Under the pieces are notes generated by a model, which was not told the DNA's origin, ran no database searches, and worked only from the letters and a program-made list of their open reading frames with translations. Positions 60,193-64,000 of a stretch of 64,000 bases of DNA are shown one piece after another. The position numbers and the translations under genes are program-made. How positions within the stretch are numbered: the first letter of the stretch is position 1; each line of letters opens with the position of its first letter. The DNA is from Brevundimonas sp. (GTDB lineage Bacteria > Pseudomonadota > Alphaproteobacteria > Caulobacterales > Caulobacteraceae), in contig NZ_JAQSDK010000002.1 of assembly GCF_029945885.1 (NCBI RefSeq), positions 186,001-250,000 of the forward strand, written 5' to 3'.

Positions 60193-61611
60193 ATGACGGT
60201 CGGAGTTGAAACGCCCAATGAGCTGATGGTGGTGTTCTCCAACACCATCTCGGCCGGGTTCGACGCCCTCCAGGGGTCGGTCAACGGGGTGTTCGGCCTG
60301 CTGATCGTGCTCGTCGTCGCCCTGACCGGCATTCAGTGGGCGCTGTCCCCGAACCGGGAGGTCCTGGCCTCCGGCTTCGGCAAGGTGTTGCTGATCGGCA
60401 CCTTCGCCTGGCTGATCAACGACTGGCAGCAGCTGTCCGAGACCGTCTACGCCGGCTTTCTGGAGCTGGGGCTGACGGCCGGTGGCGGCTCGCTGAGCCG
60501 CGAGGAATTCCTCAATCCCGGGGCCATCCTGGCCCAGGGCTGGGAGATCGTGAAGGCGCTCGGCGAGACGCCGGCACCCGTCGACAATCCCCTGGATATC
60601 GTCGGCAACATGGCCGACGCCCTGATCCTGGGCCTGGCCATGATCGGCATCATGCTGGCCTTCGCCGTGCTGGCCCTGCAGATCATCGTCTCCCTGCTGG
60701 AGTTCAAGATCGTCACCTTGGGCGGCTTCGTGCTCCTGCCCTTCGGGATCTGGAACAAGTCCGCCTTCCTGGCCGAGCGGCCGCTGGGCTATGTCGTCTC
60801 GTCCGGGCTGAAGGTGTTGGCTTTGGCCATCGTGGTCTCGGGCGCGCGGGCGATCTTCGACCAGCTCCAGCCCTCGGCCAATCCCGACATCTACGAGGCC
60901 CTGACCATACTGGTCGCGGCCATCCTGCTGGCCATGCTGGCCCTGTTCATCCCCAACCTGGCTTCGGCCCTGGTGACGGGCGGCCCGGCGCTGGGCGCGG
61001 GTGCGGCCTTGACCGGCGCCCTGGCTGTCGGCGGAGCGGGAGCCCTGGCAGGCGCGGGGATCGCCGGCGCCGGCGCCATGGCGGCCGGCGGCGCGGCTCG
61101 TCTGGCCGGGCCGGCGCGCGCGGCGGCGGGCGCGAGTTCGGGACGACCGCCCCTGCCGCCGAACCCGCCGGGCCCCTCATCGACCGGGACGCCTTCGAAC
61201 GACAATCCACCGCCGTCCGGGCCACGCCGTCCCTCGGGCGGAGCCATGACCCCGCCTCCGCCGTCAGGCGCGAGCGGCGTCAATGAGCCTGCCGCGGCCT
61301 GGCGGCCGCACGGCGCAGCGGCCGACGGCGGGGCGGGTGAACCGGCGGCGGAGGCGACCCCGTGGTCCGGCGCGGAGGGATCATCCAGCGGCGGCGGTCG
61401 CTCGCCCGGAGCGATCGCGGCGGAGGCCCGGACCGCCCGGGCGGACTTTCATCGGGCCGCGTCACGACCGGCCACTGCCGCTGGATCAAATCTGCGGGGA
61501 CGGTCCGCGGCCCTGCAGGCCTTCTTTGTCGCCAACGCCGGGCGCGGGTTGCTCCCGTCCGGCGAAACCAGCGGCGTCCTGTCGCCCAATCTGAAGACCG
61601 AGGAGTCCTGA
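60193..61611 (+). CDS. trbL: TrbL/VirB6-family channel protein
   Basis: The 472-residue membrane protein has five or more helices in residues 30-300 (LLIVLVVALTGIQWALS, LILGLAMIGIMLAFAVLALQ and an Ala/Gly-rich stretch). A long disordered, Pro/Gly/Ser-rich C-terminal tail follows (residues ~310-440). It forms part of the inner-membrane channel. Confidence 0.9.
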   Translation: MTVGVETPNELMVVFSNTISAGFDALQGSVNGVFGLLIVLVVALTGIQWALSPNREVLASGFGKVLLIGTFAWLINDWQQLSETVYAGFLELGLTAGGGSLSREEFLNPGAILAQGWEIVKALGETPAPVDNPLDIVGNMADALILGLAMIGIMLAFAVLALQIIVSLLEFKIVTLGGFVLLPFGIWNKSAFLAERPLGYVVSSGLKVLALAIVVSGARAIFDQLQPSANPDIYEALTILVAAILLAMLALFIPNLASALVTGGPALGAGAALTGALAVGGAGALAGAGIAGAGAMAAGGAARLAGPARAAAGASSGRPPLPPNPPGPSSTGTPSNDNPPPSGPRRPSGGAMTPPPPSGASGVNEPAAAWRPHGAAADGGAGEPAAEATPWSGAEGSSSGGGRSPGAIAAEARTARADFHRAASRPATAAGSNLRGRSAALQAFFVANAGRGLLPSGETSGVLSPNLKTEES

Positions 61612-61612
61612 G

Positions 61613-62296
61613 ATGCACCCATTCTTCCGGCCCAGGCGGGCCCTGGCCTCCGCGCCTGAGCAAACCCCTTACCAGAGGGCCGGCCAGGTCTGGGACGACC
61701 GCATGGGCCTGTCTCTGGCCCACGCCCGCAACTGGCGCCGTATCGCCCTGGCCAATCTGGTGCTGGCCGGCTTCCTCGGCGCAGGCTGGTGGGTGCAGGC
61801 GGACCGGGCCGTGGTGAAGCCCTTCGTGGTCGAGGTCTCCGACTGGGGCGAGACCCAGCGCATCACCGCCATCGGCGGGCGCTATGAGCCCAATGAGGCC
61901 CAGATCGGTCATGCCCTCGCGGGATGGGTCCGCGACGTCCGTTCCAAGTCGATCGATCCCATCGTCATCCGCCAGAACTGGCTGCGGGCCTATGACCTGA
62001 TGACGCCGAAGGCGGCAGCCTTCCTGAACGCCTGGGCCCAGGCTCACGACCCGTTCGCCGAGGTCGGGCGCGAGGCGGTCAATGTCGAGATTCTGAACGT
62101 GGTGCGCCGCACGGATCGCACGTTCGACCTGCAATGGCGCGAAACCCGCTTCGTCAATGGCCAGTCGGCGGGGACCGAGCGCTGGCGAGCCCTGATCACC
62201 ACGACCGTCCAGCCGCCCCGCACGGAGGCCGAGCTGATGAAGAACCCCCTTGGACTGAAAATCGAGGATGTATCATGGACCCCCGACGCCTCTTGA
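61613..62296 (+). CDS. trbF: TrbF, VirB8-like assembly protein
   Basis: The 227-residue inner-membrane protein has one N-terminal helix (IALANLVLAGFLGAGWWV) and a periplasmic VirB8-like domain with VVEVSDWGETQRITAIGG and ETRFVNGQSAGTERWRALIT. It overlaps the trbG start by 22 nt. Confidence 0.92.
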   Translation: MHPFFRPRRALASAPEQTPYQRAGQVWDDRMGLSLAHARNWRRIALANLVLAGFLGAGWWVQADRAVVKPFVVEVSDWGETQRITAIGGRYEPNEAQIGHALAGWVRDVRSKSIDPIVIRQNWLRAYDLMTPKAAAFLNAWAQAHDPFAEVGREAVNVEILNVVRRTDRTFDLQWRETRFVNGQSAGTERWRALITTTVQPPRTEAELMKNPLGLKIEDVSWTPDAS

Positions 62297-63345
62297 TCCT
62301 GACCGCTCTGGGCCTGTCGCTGTCAGGCTGCGCGGTTTTCCGCCACGACCCGGCACCCGCGGTGCCCTGGTCGGCCCAATTGGCCGCCACTGTTCCAATA
62401 GAGGTGTCGACGTCGACGTCGACATCGACCGACGGCGCCGAACCGGCCGCCGCAGGCGTCGAGGGTCCTCATGCGCTCTCGCCGACGGAACAGTCCTACG
62501 AGGCGGCGCCGGCTCGCGCGACGACCGTCACGTCGTCGGTGCCGCTGCGGGCCGGGGACACACCGACCGCGGACGCGCCGGCCGGCGCAACCGGGCGGCG
62601 GGCCATCGCCGCGGCCAATGCGACGGCGCGGGCCCCGTCGCGGGAGGACGCCTTCGTCGGCGGGGTCCAGGTCTTCACCTGGTCGCCGGGCCGGGTCTTC
62701 GAGGTCTGGACCGCCCCGCTTCGGGTCACCACCCTGACCCTGGCCCCGGGCGAGACCCTGGTGGCCAAGGCGGCGGGCGACACCGTGCGCTGGCAGATCG
62801 GCGAGGCGGTGTCCGGCGAAGGCGCGGGTCAGCGGACCCATGTGCTCCTCAAACCTCTTGAGCGAGGTCTGGAAACCAACCTCATCCTGACAACGAACAG
62901 GCGGGTGTATCTCATTGATCTGAAAAGCGGCGGGGTCGACGCCTTCAACGCCGCCGTGGCCTGGGACGCGGACTCGATCCTGGCCGTTGGCGCGCCGGTG
63001 GACGCCGGTGCGGCTGCGCCCGTCCGCGAGTCCGTTGTGATGCCGCAGGGCGAGCTCGACGCCCGCTACCGGATCGAGTCCCGGGGCCGGCGTCCGCGCT
63101 GGACCCCGACCTCGGTGTTCAATGACGGCCGGCGGACCTTCATCACCTTCGATGCGGACCTGCAGGTCGATGAGGCGCCGGTCCTGTTCGTCATCGCCCC
63201 GGACGGGGAGGCCCAGATGGTCAACTATCGGCAGGTCGGCGGCCTGTACGTCGTCGACCGGGTGTTCGACCGGGCCGAACTGCGTCTGGGCGACCGGCGG
63301 CCCCAGGTCGTCCGTATCCGTCGCCTTGCAGGAGCCCGTTCATGA
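62275..63345 (+). CDS. trbG: TrbG, VirB9-like lipoprotein
   Basis: The 356-residue protein starts with a lipoprotein signal (LTALGLSLSGC) and ends with a VirB9 domain: RVFEVWTAPLRVTTLTLAPGE and TNRRVYLIDLKS, then PTSVFNDGRRTFITFDADLQ. The linker between (~residues 45-130) is Ser/Thr/Ala-rich. It forms the outer-membrane core with TrbI. The start at 62275 is preferred for its signal peptide; the frame runs open upstream. Confidence 0.9.
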   Translation: MDPRRLLILTALGLSLSGCAVFRHDPAPAVPWSAQLAATVPIEVSTSTSTSTDGAEPAAAGVEGPHALSPTEQSYEAAPARATTVTSSVPLRAGDTPTADAPAGATGRRAIAAANATARAPSREDAFVGGVQVFTWSPGRVFEVWTAPLRVTTLTLAPGETLVAKAAGDTVRWQIGEAVSGEGAGQRTHVLLKPLERGLETNLILTTNRRVYLIDLKSGGVDAFNAAVAWDADSILAVGAPVDAGAAAPVRESVVMPQGELDARYRIESRGRRPRWTPTSVFNDGRRTFITFDADLQVDEAPVLFVIAPDGEAQMVNYRQVGGLYVVDRVFDRAELRLGDRRPQVVRIRRLAGARS

Positions 63346-64000
63346 CCGACGTCGATCCCCTTCAGTCCGCCCCGGGGTCTCTCCCGCCCAAGGAGCCCGC
63401 GCCGGGCCTGACCGCCCGGGCGGCGCCGCCTCATGCCGTGCGCCTGCGTAAATCCGTGGTCCAGGTTCTGGTCATCGGCGGCGCCGTCCTGGTCTCGGGC
63501 TCCCTGGCCTGGGCCTTCGTGGTCCAGCCGGAGCTGCGCGACAGCGCCCGGGCGCGGCAGGCCGAAGCGCGCGAGGAGCAGACGCGCGGTGTCGTCCGGC
63601 CCACCGAGGCGGTCACCGACCAGCCGGCCAGTTATGATCGTCTGCCTGATCCGCGCATCGCGGACAGACAGACTGAACCGGCCGGGGCGAACGAGCCGAC
63701 TGTGCGGACCGCAGGGTCCTATCAGCCCGCCTATCGGCCGGCGGCGGCCGCGCGCGATCAGGGACCGAGCCCGCGTGAACAGGCGGCCCGCTCCGGCCTG
63801 TTTTTCGCAGACACGGGAGCTTCGCCCGCGGGCTCAAGGGCGGGCCCGCAAGTGTCCGGCGCGGGTCGATCGCCCGTCGTCAGTCCGGATCATGACGCGA
63901 TGTACAATGGCCATGTGCTGGTGGCGCCGCTGTCGCCGTTCGAGCTGAAGGCCGGCGCGATCGTTCCCGCAGCGCTTCTGACGGCCGTGGACACCTCGCG
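63342..64000 (+). CDS. trbI: TrbI, VirB10-like core protein, 5' part
   Basis: The visible 219 residues have a cytosolic N-terminus, a membrane helix (SVVQVLVIGGAVLVSGSLAW) and a Pro-rich periplasmic linker. They continue to the start of the TrbI domain (VLVAPLSPFELKAGAIVPAA). The gene runs off the right edge, so the C-terminal domain is missing from view. It overlaps trbG by 4 nt. Confidence 0.92.
   Translation, partial: MTDVDPLQSAPGSLPPKEPAPGLTARAAPPHAVRLRKSVVQVLVIGGAVLVSGSLAWAFVVQPELRDSARARQAEAREEQTRGVVRPTEAVTDQPASYDRLPDPRIADRQTEPAGANEPTVRTAGSYQPAYRPAAAARDQGPSPREQAARSGLFFADTGASPAGSRAGPQVSGAGRSPVVSPDHDAMYNGHVLVAPLSPFELKAGAIVPAALLTAVDTS

Noticed and set aside
1..64000. tRNA, rRNA, integrase or att site
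   Set aside because: None was recognised by eye; a covariance-model search would be needed to exclude a tRNA fragment serving as an att site.

Overview
The window is GC-rich alphaproteobacterial DNA, most likely from the Caulobacterales (Brevundimonas/Caulobacter-like). The pointers are a GcrA-family regulator, a lasso-peptide locus with its own isopeptidase, and the style of the transfer genes. It reads as the middle of an integrative conjugative element or conjugative plasmid: processing and mobilisation genes on the left, a P-type (Trb) type IV secretion operon on the right, and cargo in between. No integrase, att site, rRNA, tRNA or CRISPR array was seen, so the element's ends lie outside the window.

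Layout. 1-3.7 kb: copper/heavy-metal cargo (3' end of a CusA-type RND pump, a CusF-like lipoprotein), an APC permease and an NTF2-like secreted protein. 4.0-16.6 kb: element core with a RadC-like protein, a toprim protein, a ParB-like protein, a 1420-aa methyltransferase/strawberry-notch helicase, two SSB paralogues, GcrA, a DUF2493 (SLOG) protein and a relaxase. A TATCCTG nic-like site lies about 90 bp upstream of the relaxase. 16.7-28 kb: variable region with an ExoI-like nuclease, ImmA/IrrE and XRE operon facing a three-gene operon (a 70-aa Pro/Asp/Gly-rich protein ending in glycine, an E2-E1 fusion, a JAMM peptidase). Unknown genes, a frameshifted HEPN-like gene, an IS110/IS1111 element and a DUF6998 nuclease-like gene follow. 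27-38.6 kb: a second defence-like block with TerB-N/TerB-C protein, BrxD-like ATPase, Lhr-like helicase and a possible PIN protein in one operon, a divergent WYL-TerB gene, and a TM0106-type nuclease-helicase.

39.4-50 kb: a complete lasso-peptide locus. ECF sigma factor, FecR, TonB-dependent receptor and isopeptidase run rightward. Cyclase (C), fused B protein, two tandem 38-aa precursors and an XRE regulator run leftward. The logic is sense, import and hydrolyse on one arm, and synthesis on the other. No dedicated export ABC transporter was seen.

50.2-64 kb: GntR-like regulator, TraG/VirD4 coupling protein, CopG-like protein, TrbB, an inserted AbiE type IV toxin-antitoxin pair with two 23-bp operator-like inverted repeats, then TrbC-D-E-J-L-F-G-I (TrbI cut by the window end).

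The strongest candidates for something new are the E2-E1/JAMM operon with its tiny Gly-terminated partner, the two lasso precursors with a predicted Asp1, and the TerB/BrxD/helicase block.
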